NCBI GenBank assembly: GCA_012513915.1
Contig: JAAZBG010000201.1
Location: 1 to 35,091 of the forward strand
Reading direction: 5' to 3'
Length of the DNA stretch: 35,091 nt
Origin: Fibrobacter sp.
Lineage (GTDB): Bacteria; Fibrobacterota; Chitinivibrionia; Chitinivibrionales; Chitinispirillaceae
This document shows, in pieces, positions 18,912 through 27,211 of the stretch (positions are counted from its first letter, which is position 1; the number at the start of each line of letters is the position of its first letter). The notes beneath the pieces were generated by a model. It was not told the origin of the DNA. It did no database searches and was given only the letters and a program-made list of their open reading frames with translations. Made by a program: the position numbers and the translations under genes.

Positions 18912-18961
18912 TGTTCCTGTTAGAATTCCCCGATATACCCTGGAATAACTATACAGGAACA
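18912..18961. terminator. Interrupted hairpin between convergent genes
   Basis: TGTTCCTGT (18912-18920) pairs with ACAGGAACA (18953-18961), and an inner 5-bp stem (ATTCC with GGAAT) caps it. It lies between the AEC carrier stop (+) and the ribbon-helix-helix gene stop (-), where a bidirectional terminator is expected. The T tract is poor. Confidence 0.5.
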
Positions 18962-18973
18962 GCGAGTGGTCTT

Positions 18974-19219
18974 CTATGCTTTTAATGTTTTGCTTGCGTA
19001 TGTATCGACAAGAATACGAATCATTTTCTGGTACTTGAATCCTTTTTTCTTTGCATACTTCTTAAAAAGATCAATACTTTTTTTACTCAGTTCAAGTGTT
19101 ACCTTGATGTTATCCTCTTTCTTGATAAGGTCATCAGGTTTAGGAAATGCCGGTGCCGCAATCCAGGATGATTCACTTGAGTTGTTTTTGGTTTTTTCTA
19201 ACGTTCTTAAAGTTCTCAT
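18974..19219 (-). CDS. Ribbon-helix-helix (CopG/BrnA-type) protein, no toxin partner visible
   Basis: The 81-residue basic protein has residues 39-75 (K-V-T-L-E-L-S-K-K-S-I-D-L-F-K-K-Y-A-K-K-K-G, then Y-Q-K-M-I-R-I-L-V-D-T-Y) that fit the beta-strand/helix/helix pattern of CopG-type antitoxins and repressors. Such antitoxins normally sit next to a small toxin gene (BrnT or RelE type); none is present on either side. AAAGGA precedes the ATG. It is 47 nt downstream of the VTC gene on the same strand, so it may be the last gene of that operon and a DNA-binding regulator of it, or a relic of a toxin-antitoxin pair. Confidence 0.7.
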   Translation of the reverse strand: MRTLRTLEKTKNNSSESSWIAAPAFPKPDDLIKKEDNIKVTLELSKKSIDLFKKYAKKKGFKYQKMIRILVDTYASKTLKA

Positions 19220-19266
19220 TTGTTATTTTCCTTTTATGTAAAGTATTGTAGTGTTGAGTATCGATG

Positions 19267-20175
19267 TTAATTAAATTCGATTGTCGGAACGCGTCCGAAA
19301 ATTTCTTTTGCCACTGCATACCGGTCAAAAACAGGCCTTAAACAGTTTGAATATTTTGAGAATCCTCTTCGACGAAGTTGAAATTTTCTGACCAGATCAA
19401 TCATCCACAGCGGCACATAGGATGTATAACACTTCAGCTCAAGGATAATACTGCACCCATCATCGTAATTAGTCTGAAAATCACTGGGGCACATACTCTG
19501 CTCAACGGGAAATATATTGAACGCTGTCTGAGGCATATATCGAAGCGCTCTGTCAAAAGTCACCCGGGCATAATCATCCACATCAGAAACAAATGCTTTG
19601 CGCATATACTGTACCAGAACGACAGGATTTGCACAATAGGTCTGCATCAGATTGAAAAAAAGTTCCTGATTTTTACGTTCTTTTTCAATAGAACTGAAAT
19701 GCATCGGTTTTAATGCCGAAGTTGACAACTCTTGTATGAATGTATCTTCGCATTTTGCTCTGAATTTTCGAATCGTATCACCCCGTCTTTGCTTTATTTC
19801 AAGAAAATATGGGGGAACCGGATTATCACCGTATGAACGGATTCTCATATTGAAACGATTTTCTGCTCTTGTTATCCTCTTTTTAATAAACAGAAATTCA
19901 GGTGTGTCAAAATAGAGGCTGTTTACCTTATAATAGTTATCCGTTGTAACCGATTTTAATGAGAATGAATCATAGGAGCAATACGGTTTAATAAAGTCTA
20001 CAATCGGATCCACCAAAAATGATGGGATCGTGTACTTCAATTCGAAACGCTCAAGCGTGCTTGGCGTTGAGAACTCTTTGACACCACGCGGCTTATTCTC
20101 TTTTCCTGAAACAGATCCACTCTGTGATTCAGCCGGTTTTTCTATTGTTGTAGTAGAAAGTTCTTCGTTGGCCAT
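19267..20175 (-). CDS. VTC-domain polyphosphate polymerase
   Basis: The 302-residue protein has a flexible N-terminus (1-40) and then one VTC domain: E-R-F-E-L-K-Y at 42-48, S-L-Y-F-D-T at 86-91, M-R-I-R-S-Y-G at 110-116, L-E-I-K-Q-R-R at 125-131 with K-F-R-A-K at 137-141, a late I-I-L-E-L-K strand and a final F-S-K-Y. These basic and acidic residues line the tunnel in which VTC enzymes of the CYTH/triphosphate-tunnel fold polymerise ATP gamma-phosphate into polyphosphate. There is no membrane segment, so it should act at the cytoplasmic face. A GGGGAG site sits inside the TolC-like gene, with which it overlaps by 34 nt. VTC genes are known to travel with DUF4956 and CotH genes, both present upstream. 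Confidence 0.88.
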   Translation of the reverse strand: MANEELSTTTIEKPAESQSGSVSGKENKPRGVKEFSTPSTLERFELKYTIPSFLVDPIVDFIKPYCSYDSFSLKSVTTDNYYKVNSLYFDTPEFLFIKKRITRAENRFNMRIRSYGDNPVPPYFLEIKQRRGDTIRKFRAKCEDTFIQELSTSALKPMHFSSIEKERKNQELFFNLMQTYCANPVVLVQYMRKAFVSDVDDYARVTFDRALRYMPQTAFNIFPVEQSMCPSDFQTNYDDGCSIILELKCYTSYVPLWMIDLVRKFQLRRRGFSKYSNCLRPVFDRYAVAKEIFGRVPTIEFN

Positions 20176-21422
20176 TTAATAAGCTCCCCGGACATATTCA
20201 AAACATCAATGTAGTTTCTGTAAAGACCATAAATGACATCAGCACGGTTTAACTGATTTTTAATGATATTTTCTTTGATCGATAATAACACAAGAGGATC
20301 AGCACCCTTAAATTCAAGGTACTTTTTCAATGATGCCGCAGCATCAACCTCAAGCTCTCGTGCTTTTAATATACGGTATTGAATGATATAATATTTAAGG
20401 TCATTAATGTCTTCTGTAAATAAATACTGCAATTCTTCCTTAAATGTTTCATATTCATCTTTTGCCTTAATAACATCAGATTTACGTTTTACAACAGAAT
20501 GTGGTCCGGTCGTTAAAAAAGGAAACGTAATACCAACTTCGAGTGTAAATGCCTCATTAAGGTTGTAGTCTTTCTCGTCGTTTCTTCTTGCAATCTGATC
20601 AAGGTGTTCACCATTGTCATAGGCAAAACCGATATGGCTCAGATATTTCCTCGTTTCAGCTTTTTCGAGTTTATACCGTTCTTCCTCAATGTCAAGATCA
20701 ATTTTGTATTTTCTGATATGCACATTGTCATCATCAAGCGTAAATGCATTACTTTCAAGTTTACTCTCCACAAGAAGCAAAAGAGAATCCACCGGGTAAA
20801 TTCCTGTTGTATCAATTCCTGTGAAATCCTGATCATTGAGTAGCGTTTTCAGTTTACTTGAAGCAAGATCTGCAAATTTCCGGCATTCCATATCTGAAGC
20901 AAGAGCTTTAAGATTATCGTTTTCAACTTTTATCAAATCGATTATTTCAAATTTCGGATCAACAGTGCTCAACTTTTCCATCACTTTTATCTTATCTTCA
21001 TACACATCCATCAGCTCCTGATAGAGCTTATGCTTCGACTCCTGCTCAAGAAGGTCGATAATAGCCTGATAGCGGTCAGATAGTGTGCTTCCGATAACCA
21101 GTTGTGATTTGTGCTTACTTTTCTGGATCATTGCTTTTCTGTATCTCGCAGACGAAACTGTTTCTCCAATTCCCCGTAGCTGTAATTTCAGCGAATACTC
21201 AACATTATTTAAATCGAACGCTTTCTCCTGAGCTTTTAATTCAATCTTGTCTATAAGCGGGATACCGGGGAACGTATTTTTAATAAACTTATATTTCTCA
21301 TCTTGTAACGAAACACGGCGGTCATCAACAGATGTCCTGATTATGCCGTCAATGGTGTAGCTCTTTCCAAAAGCTGCGACACCGCATACCAGAATTAAAA
21401 AAAGCATATTTTTATTGTTCAT
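20142..21422 (-). CDS. TolC-like outer-membrane channel protein
   Basis: The 426-residue protein has a signal peptide (cleavage near residue 19) followed by long, mostly helical, highly charged heptad-like stretches (about 90-260 and 310-400) with few hydrophobic runs. This layout is that of outer-membrane efflux proteins of the TolC/OEP type. The segment A-F-T-L-E-V-G-I-T-F-P-F-L-T-T-G-P near residues 290-306 resembles the short barrel strand plus turn that separates two OEP repeats. The match is by architecture more than by motif. AGGA precedes the ATG. It follows the HlyD-like gene by 81 nt and overlaps the VTC gene by 34 nt, so it is probably the outer channel of the same machine. Confidence 0.6.
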   Translation of the reverse strand: MNNKNMLFLILVCGVAAFGKSYTIDGIIRTSVDDRRVSLQDEKYKFIKNTFPGIPLIDKIELKAQEKAFDLNNVEYSLKLQLRGIGETVSSARYRKAMIQKSKHKSQLVIGSTLSDRYQAIIDLLEQESKHKLYQELMDVYEDKIKVMEKLSTVDPKFEIIDLIKVENDNLKALASDMECRKFADLASSKLKTLLNDQDFTGIDTTGIYPVDSLLLLVESKLESNAFTLDDDNVHIRKYKIDLDIEEERYKLEKAETRKYLSHIGFAYDNGEHLDQIARRNDEKDYNLNEAFTLEVGITFPFLTTGPHSVVKRKSDVIKAKDEYETFKEELQYLFTEDINDLKYYIIQYRILKARELEVDAAASLKKYLEFKGADPLVLLSIKENIIKNQLNRADVIYGLYRNYIDVLNMSGELIKWPTKNFLLQQ

Positions 21423-21503
21423 TGAAAATCCTAAAAATTTAAGAGTTTATCATTGTAATCATAATTCTCTGCGTAATCCAGCACATCATCTATAGTAGCT
21501 GTC

Positions 21504-22550
21504 TCACATGTTTACCGGAGTTATTATTACCCTTTCACCAAGCAATAATTTATTGGTATCAGGAATCTTGACCTGCACTTCTCTCCCCCACATAATCATT
21601 TCCGGATATTTTCTCAATCGTATTGGATACTCAACGATTCTTGAACCTACACCGATAACTTCACCATTAACCATTACTTTTTTTACATCCTGAGAAGTTA
21701 CCAGAACTTTTTGTCCGACATGAACCTGACTATACGTATTTTCGTGAATAAACCCTCTTACAAATGATGGTGCTGTTGCATGAAGGGTTATAATGGTATC
21801 GAATTCATTTGCCTTTTCACCACTTTTAAATGCTACAGACCCAATAACGCCACTGATCTTTGCAGTTATAAAAAATTCTTTTTTCGCATCCTGTAATAGT
21901 ATCAGCTCAACCTCACGCTGTTTAATCTGCTCTGATAACGGATCTCCATCAAGTGACAATTCATCACGTGCCCTTGACATTGTTATAGCCGATGAACTTT
22001 CAATTCTCTTGAGTTCCTTTTTTAGAAATTCGATCTTCGCTACTATCGGATTTTTTTTGGTACCTGAATTATTATCTGAATTTGCCAATTCCTTGTTAAT
22101 ACTTTTTAAATCAGTTAACAATGATTGATTGATCTCATATTGAGACTCAAGTTCCTGCAATTCAGCCTTAATTGCAGCTTTTTTATCCTCGATTTCAAGC
22201 CGCTGCAGACGACGCTCTGAAACTGAAAGTTTTGAGAATGCATTTTTGCGGGTTTTATATTCTTCTATCTCATGAGCCAGCACAGCAATTCTTGTGTCAA
22301 TCTCCTGATTATTAAATCCCACTGTACTTACCGCAGCAAGCGTATCACCCTCATTGACTATCTGCCCGGGAGAAACTCTGACATCTCTTATCTCAACTGC
22401 ATTCGGCACATTGACAACGATCTCTTTTGCGTCTGCAATACCGGTAAACTGCGTTGCTTCACTTCTCAGTCTTAAGGTTATCACAATCAGTGAAACAACA
22501 ACAACAATCAATGCTACATAAAAATATTTTATACTTCCGTTAGAATTCAT
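21504..22550 (-). CDS. HlyD-like membrane fusion (periplasmic adaptor) protein
   Basis: The 348-residue protein has one N-terminal membrane anchor (about 8-28). A first lipoyl half (V-R-V-S-P-G-Q-I-V-N-E-G-D-T-L-A, about 57-72) leads into a long coiled coil (about 80-215), a second lipoyl half (T-A-K-I-S-G-V-I-G-S-V, then G-E-K-A-N-E-F-D-T-I, about 227-252) and a beta-barrel tail (H-V-G-Q-K-V-L-V-T). This is the HlyD/EmrA adaptor plan, bridging an inner-membrane pump to a TolC channel. AGGA lies upstream of the ATG. It lies between DUF4956 and the TolC-like gene. No ABC, RND or MFS pump accompanies it, which is unusual. Confidence 0.82.
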   Translation of the reverse strand: MNSNGSIKYFYVALIVVVVSLIVITLRLRSEATQFTGIADAKEIVVNVPNAVEIRDVRVSPGQIVNEGDTLAAVSTVGFNNQEIDTRIAVLAHEIEEYKTRKNAFSKLSVSERRLQRLEIEDKKAAIKAELQELESQYEINQSLLTDLKSINKELANSDNNSGTKKNPIVAKIEFLKKELKRIESSSAITMSRARDELSLDGDPLSEQIKQREVELILLQDAKKEFFITAKISGVIGSVAFKSGEKANEFDTIITLHATAPSFVRGFIHENTYSQVHVGQKVLVTSQDVKKVMVNGEVIGVGSRIVEYPIRLRKYPEMIMWGREVQVKIPDTNKLLLGERVIITPVNM

Positions 22551-22602
22551 TATGTCTTTTCCTATTGTAAATATTCAGTTGTATAGTTAAAGATAGTGTA
22601 TA

Positions 22603-23286
22603 TTACAGTTCTACTGTTGTTTCCTGTAGTAACAGATTGACATCACGAATAGTCTTGATTTCACGTATCTGGTTTACAAACTCCTCCTTAACCCTGTCTT
22701 TCTTCATTTTGATATGGTACGCATAATCAAGGCGGGTTCCCTGAGCAGTTTCCCGGATTGATATTAATGCAACGTTTGCACAATACTCTTTTAAAACGTT
22801 TTCAAGCGATATTCTTGTTACCGAATCACTTTCAACATTGAACCGCAGCATTCCATCAAAGGATCGTGCCTGGCCAAACGGAGAGTAGTACAAAAGAAAT
22901 GCCACAGCACAGAATCCAAGCGTTCCGATAACTGCTATTGCATAACCGAAAACTCCGCAGGAAATACCCGCTGCAACAGCGGCAAAAAGAAAAATGATAT
23001 CACGGGGATCTTTGAAGTTTGTACGAAAACGGATAATTGCAAGTGCACCTAAAATTCCAAGTCCGCGCATGGGGTTCTCACCAATCGCCTGCATCAGTGA
23101 CCCTGCAACAACAGCACTGAGAATCAGTGCCTGAATATAGTTTCGCGAGTAGGACAATCCTCTGAATGTTTTTTCGTATGTCAATGCAACCAATGATGAT
23201 AATGCAAATGATAAAAGCACTGTATACAAAATGCTTATAACTGATCCACTTCCTGCTGCTGTCTGAATTGTTAGAAAATCAAGCAT
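22603..23286 (-). CDS. DUF4956 integral membrane protein
   Basis: The 227-residue protein has four to five membrane segments in residues 15-150, including the conserved cytoplasmic-face block R-N-Y-I-Q-A-L-I-L, then M-R-G-L-G-I-L-G-A-L-A-I-I-R-F-R-T, then F-K-D-P-R-D-I-I-F-L-F. A soluble alpha/beta tail follows (about 155-227). These are the marks of DUF4956, a family of unknown activity that is often encoded beside VTC polyphosphate polymerases and CotH proteins. AAGGAG precedes the ATG. In this cluster it is the only polytopic inner-membrane protein, and so a candidate for the membrane part of the HlyD/TolC pathway. That role is inference. Confidence 0.85.
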   Translation of the reverse strand: MLDFLTIQTAAGSGSVISILYTVLLSFALSSLVALTYEKTFRGLSYSRNYIQALILSAVVAGSLMQAIGENPMRGLGILGALAIIRFRTNFKDPRDIIFLFAAVAAGISCGVFGYAIAVIGTLGFCAVAFLLYYSPFGQARSFDGMLRFNVESDSVTRISLENVLKEYCANVALISIRETAQGTRLDYAYHIKMKKDRVKEEFVNQIREIKTIRDVNLLLQETTVEL

Positions 23287-23375
23287 CGCCGATTTACTCC
23301 TTGTGTCGTATCTATTAAACAGTCCTTGCGTGATCGTTGTAACTGACCGCGCGTTCTAATTATCCTTACTTACAA

Positions 23376-23403
23376 TTTATACAGAATTGCTATTTTATTC
23401 CAA
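23376..23403 (-). promoter_or_regulatory. Candidate internal promoter before DUF4956
   Basis: On the minus strand TTGGAA (23398-23403) and TATAAA (23376-23381) are 16 nt apart, overlapping the CotH gene end and about 90 nt upstream of DUF4956. It resembles a sigma-70 promoter but is a weak match. It would let DUF4956 to VTC be expressed apart from CotH. Confidence 0.3.
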
Positions 23404-23409
23404 TATTAT

Positions 23410-24975
23410 TTACCAGATAACAAAATGCGCCGACTGATGTTCGCTCCCGGTGTTTACCTTGATTGTGTAAAAACCATTTGCCAACCTTTTGGGAACACGT
23501 TTTGTCATTATGTATTCACCGTTTCCGGATTCATTATTATTAAACGAAAACACTTTTGCACCTTGTGCATTGAACACAGATATGATAGCAGGATTATTTC
23601 CTGACATATAATTACGTATCGATAGTATCGTTTCAGCCGCGGTACCTGATACCTGCACAGCGATTGACTTACGGTGTTTTACAGTAATACGCGGCTGGTT
23701 TACAGGAAGATAAGTATCAAGCTGTTTATTGAGATTTTCAATTCTTTTTGACAAAAATGAACGCAATCCCGGAATTGTAACCTTACCAGGTCCTTCTGCA
23801 ACCGATATATCATTGTCAACATTGGTTAAGAATTGGGCATAGGTGGTAAGGCTATTAGAATCGACTGCAACAACCGGTTCAATCAGCGCTTTATAGTTGT
23901 CAATTTTCTCAGAAACTGCACTGAGACTTGCAGGGCCGTCAATCATCTGTCTGATATGTGAGAAATACACCTGTTTCAGTGAATCATTGGTAAGGAGCTT
24001 TTTCATAAGCGGACGCTGTTCAAAATTACTTGTCACTGCGGCGTCAACCGTTGTCACATTCCATCCGTTGCTATATATACCAAATGCGAAATTGAGATCC
24101 CAGGGAATAAGCTTGAATGCACCTGATGCAGAGTCGTCATAAAGATAATAATTCCTGCCTGAACCTGTATAACTATCAAAGTTAGACAGCACCATATTAA
24201 AGGCAAGATACTGCAGGCAGTTGTCAATATCCAGCATCGATCCTACAACTGAAACAAACTCTGATGAATCGGTATTGTTTAGTTTATCGAGTAATGTCAC
24301 AAGTGCTGACCAGTCATTTTGTTTTTCATTTGTCTGTAATTCATAAAAGGCTGCATAATCACTCTGATTTGCTGTTATATAATTAAGCGGAGCCCCGTTA
24401 TCACTTGACTTATATAGATTATATTTATTAGAAGGAAATTTTCTTTTAAGAAATTTTTTGTCAACCTGCTCAACCTGCGTATACAACCCTATCATTGAAC
24501 CATCAATATAGATTTTTGCAAATGCAGCGCGTGGTGCCGGCATATACTCACCAATAATGTCATAAGCAAGTTTTTCACGCATCTGTGTCGGATCTTTTAC
24601 CGCATTACTGAAATTCAGTTTGCCAACACTAAAAAAGTTTTGTGACCGGTATTCATCGAACTTAAATTTAAAGGGTTTTCTGGAACTATTACCGGACAGT
24701 GAATATGATGAGTTTCCTTTATAACGAACGCCTACGCTATCAAGTATTACGCTATCGTTTCCATTTACATACGCAAACCGTGCAGGGATATACTGCTCCC
24801 CATTGTCTTTATAATATTCAAGACTATCCTGCCAGTCTTCATAATAAAAATGAAGATGATACTCATGGATTTTTGTATCATCGAAAATAATCGCTGATGA
24901 ATCAACTGCTGCACTGGATGTTGTAATCCCTGCAATCAGGAGCACCATCCCAAGCCCTGTTGTTACACTACGCAT
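23410..24975 (-). CDS. Secreted CotH kinase-like protein with C-terminal sorting-like domain
   Basis: The 521-residue protein has a signal peptide (1-23) and a CotH domain (about 35-420). Key blocks are R-Y-K-G-N-S-S at 84-90, K-P-F-K-F-K-F-D at 100-107, K-L-A-Y-D-I at 135-140, S-N-F-D-S-Y-T-G-S-G-R-N-Y-Y-L-Y at 264-279 and I-P-W-D-L-N-F-A-F-G at 290-299. They include the Asp and Asn residues conserved in CotH atypical protein kinases of spore coats and surface proteins. The last about 85 residues (S-I-R-N-Y-M-S, then V-F-N-A-Q-G-A-K-V-F, then L-A-N-G-F-Y-T-I-K-V) match the pattern of type IX secretion or FlgD-like C-terminal domains, pointing to the cell surface. AGAGG precedes the ATG. It is first in the DUF4956/HlyD/TolC/VTC gene row. 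Confidence 0.88.
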   Translation of the reverse strand: MRSVTTGLGMVLLIAGITTSSAAVDSSAIIFDDTKIHEYHLHFYYEDWQDSLEYYKDNGEQYIPARFAYVNGNDSVILDSVGVRYKGNSSYSLSGNSSRKPFKFKFDEYRSQNFFSVGKLNFSNAVKDPTQMREKLAYDIIGEYMPAPRAAFAKIYIDGSMIGLYTQVEQVDKKFLKRKFPSNKYNLYKSSDNGAPLNYITANQSDYAAFYELQTNEKQNDWSALVTLLDKLNNTDSSEFVSVVGSMLDIDNCLQYLAFNMVLSNFDSYTGSGRNYYLYDDSASGAFKLIPWDLNFAFGIYSNGWNVTTVDAAVTSNFEQRPLMKKLLTNDSLKQVYFSHIRQMIDGPASLSAVSEKIDNYKALIEPVVAVDSNSLTTYAQFLTNVDNDISVAEGPGKVTIPGLRSFLSKRIENLNKQLDTYLPVNQPRITVKHRKSIAVQVSGTAAETILSIRNYMSGNNPAIISVFNAQGAKVFSFNNNESGNGEYIMTKRVPKRLANGFYTIKVNTGSEHQSAHFVIW

Positions 24976-25092
24976 TTGGTAACCTCTTACTTTTCTGAAC
25001 TTACCGCAACATTACGATAATTCCTTAAGACAAACCTTTGATAACTTTAAACATACGCCGGGGGCACATGAAATGATTTTTAACAATCTTTC

Positions 25093-25123
25093 ATCATACC
25101 AGTATCACTACTATAATTATCAA
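25093..25123 (-). promoter_or_regulatory. Candidate sigma-70-type promoter for the CotH-VTC gene row
   Basis: Minus-strand TTGATA (25118-25123) and TATGAT (25093-25098) each match consensus at 5 of 6 positions and are 19 nt apart; a TGG just before TATGAT would act as an extended -10. It lies in the 198-nt gap before CotH and would give a leader of about 110 nt. The spacer is longer than ideal. Confidence 0.4.
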
Positions 25124-25173
25124 CATTTTTAATTATTGACATCCGCATCCGAACAAAACAGAGTGCCATTGTA

Positions 25174-26379
25174 TTATTCAATACTGCTACCAATCATGGG
25201 ATACATCGGCAGACATAATTGAAAATACCTCCAGTCCGGATCATACATATCCGCCCAATTTGTAAAAACAGAATCAGACGAACAAAATTTATTTTTAGAA
25301 ACATCAAGATATTGTAATTTCATATTTTGAAAACCCGATGGCATTTGACTTATAAAATTACTGTTAATATCAAGCGATTTAAGAGCACTTAACGATACAA
25401 TGCCAGACGGCAGATACTGGAGTCCATTACTGTCAAGTTTCAGTGTCTCAAGTTTCTGAAACATGCCAATTGTCGGAGGCACTTCAAATATACGTGTCAA
25501 TCCCAGATCCAGTGTTCGCAGCTCAGTCAATGATTCAATATATTTTGACAAATAAAATATTGGAAACCCGCGAAGATTAAGCCCGACAACACGGTTATTC
25601 TCTACCGTTGCAACCGCTCTGACATCGATACTATCCAGGCGCATCTCATCCAGAGCCTTACGCACTACTATAGAATCGCATGAAAAATCAACACACGAGT
25701 CCTTGGGCGGAGACTTAAACCTGAAATCACCCATATATTTATAACTATCAGAAACATCAAATGTAAGTTCAAAACGATCCACAGGTTTTGTTTTCATAGA
25801 GTCCCAGGATGCATAGGCACCAAAGTGCATCGTATACCGACCACGGGGTAATCTCATTGAAAAGTAGCCATTGGGATCTGCTTTTCTGTTATAATCGGTA
25901 CCAAACACCTGAAGAAAGTACTCTGTACTGTCAATACCATTCACACGGACATTGCCATCAATTACAGCAAAAGTTTCCAGTTTGATGGACGAAAGGCGAA
26001 TATCCAGTTCTGATTCGTTAATAGAGAACTGGTTCATCGCACCAATTGAATCGTTTTTCGATATGTCAAGACAGTATTCATCAACCAGAATACTATCAAA
26101 GCTAAAAGAACCATCTGCGCCAGTTATTTTGTTGCGAACATAATGTGACTCCATAAACGATTTGCTGTTCAATGAATCAATCAGGTATACCGACGGACGG
26201 ATTTTAACAACAGCATTTGCAACCGGTAATCCTGCATTATCAAGAACAATACCGGCAACTTTTCTCGAACTCACCTCAGTATCAGACCCGCCGCCAGCTA
26301 CCGGCCCCGGCCCGGTGCACAAGAGGAGTGTCAATGCTGTAAGCAAACAGCACAGAATATATTTATAGTTAATTATCAT
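25174..26379 (-). CDS. Exported carboxypeptidase-regulatory plus leucine-rich-repeat protein
   Basis: About 401 residues. A hydrophobic signal (about 7-21) ends L-L-L-C-T-G, a non-canonical lipobox, so a lipid anchor is possible. A Gly-rich spacer precedes a carboxypeptidase-regulatory-like beta-sandwich (about 40-110; V-A-G-I-V-L-D-N-A-G-L-P-V-A-N-A-V-V) and a second similar domain (about 130-220; D-P-N-G-Y-F-S-M-R-L-P-R-G-R-Y). The C-terminal part (about 255-375) has four or five leucine-rich repeats (L-R-T-L-D-L-G-L-T-R-I, L-E-T-L-K-L-D-S-N-G-L, L-K-S-L-D-I-N-S-N-F-I, L-Q-Y-L-D-V-S-K-N-K-F). It is a likely surface binding protein of unknown ligand. Its start lies inside the end of the TIGR02147 gene, so the two are co-transcribed; GTG 26382 is an alternative start. 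Confidence 0.7.
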   Translation of the reverse strand: MIINYKYILCCLLTALTLLLCTGPGPVAGGGSDTEVSSRKVAGIVLDNAGLPVANAVVKIRPSVYLIDSLNSKSFMESHYVRNKITGADGSFSFDSILVDEYCLDISKNDSIGAMNQFSINESELDIRLSSIKLETFAVIDGNVRVNGIDSTEYFLQVFGTDYNRKADPNGYFSMRLPRGRYTMHFGAYASWDSMKTKPVDRFELTFDVSDSYKYMGDFRFKSPPKDSCVDFSCDSIVVRKALDEMRLDSIDVRAVATVENNRVVGLNLRGFPIFYLSKYIESLTELRTLDLGLTRIFEVPPTIGMFQKLETLKLDSNGLQYLPSGIVSLSALKSLDINSNFISQMPSGFQNMKLQYLDVSKNKFCSSDSVFTNWADMYDPDWRYFQLCLPMYPMIGSSIE

Positions 26380-27211
26380 CACGAGGTTTAGCCTTTTTAC
26401 TTATTGGAAACAGATTCATGGTAACCTGATAGACTTGTGATGGTTTATCATCGATTCGTGCAATTTCAAGAAGTTGTGAATACAACTCCCTCACCCTCAT
26501 TTTGAACAATTCAAATGTTTCTTCCGATATCGAAAACGTCGCTGATTTCGACATTCTATCCGCCACCGGAACGGTATCATATGCTTTCATTGCTACAGTC
26601 AACATCTCCATCTGAAATTTTTCGATTACAAAAGAATCAATCCCGCTAACTCTGACTCTTAACAAACTCTGGGTTTGATGGTATAACCCCTGTTCGTCTT
26701 TTTCAATAAAACCCAGTCGTTCAAGCAGTGCAATCGACTTGCGTGCTTCTGCACCTCTGATAGGTGGAATAAGGAATGCCGCTAATTTTTCAAAATCATC
26801 CTGAAAATCAAAAATTGTGACAACTTCACGTATAACACTATGATACCAGGCACTATAAAATTCATACCGATCCTTATCGACCACTGCAATATCAATAGGC
26901 CTGCGAATTTCAAGAAGTCTGGTATAGTACACCGTTTTTTCGGTAATTGATGACGCCTGATTGAAAAAAACAAGGTTCTCAAAATAGGCAGCCTCTTCCT
27001 GAGTATGCCCGATTGCCTGAGAAATCTTCAATATCGTCGCCTTTGTCAAGTTACGTTTTCCTTCTATTACATAGAAAAGAAACGATGGCGCTGCTATCCC
27101 TGCTTTTTGCGAGAAAGACTTATAGGAGAAATTCTTTAACTTGGCTTTGTTTTCATTATAGAACTCCTTTAAATAAGTTCTATAATTCTGATGTGTAAAC
27201 AGATCTGCCAT
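26369..27211 (-). CDS. TIGR02147-family protein with N-terminal HTH (intact copy)
   Basis: The 280-residue protein has the family signature Y-R-T-Y-L-K-E-F-Y near the start, a helix-turn-helix region (F-S-Y-K-S-F-S-Q-K-A-G-I, then E-G-K-R-N-L-T-K-A-T), A-A-Y-F-E-N-L-V-F-F-N-Q and A-L-L-E-R-L-G-F-I-E-K-D. TIGR02147 proteins are numerous in Fibrobacter and are thought to be DNA-binding regulators, often next to secreted-protein genes. ATG 27211 (M-A-D-L-F-T-H-Q-N-Y) is preferred because the homology begins there; the frame is open up to 27259. The gene overlaps the following LRR-protein gene, a probable target or partner. A palindromic 17-bp element lies about 160 nt upstream. Confidence 0.85.
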   Translation of the reverse strand: MADLFTHQNYRTYLKEFYNENKAKLKNFSYKSFSQKAGIAAPSFLFYVIEGKRNLTKATILKISQAIGHTQEEAAYFENLVFFNQASSITEKTVYYTRLLEIRRPIDIAVVDKDRYEFYSAWYHSVIREVVTIFDFQDDFEKLAAFLIPPIRGAEARKSIALLERLGFIEKDEQGLYHQTQSLLRVRVSGIDSFVIEKFQMEMLTVAMKAYDTVPVADRMSKSATFSISEETFELFKMRVRELYSQLLEIARIDDKPSQVYQVTMNLFPISKKAKPRDDN

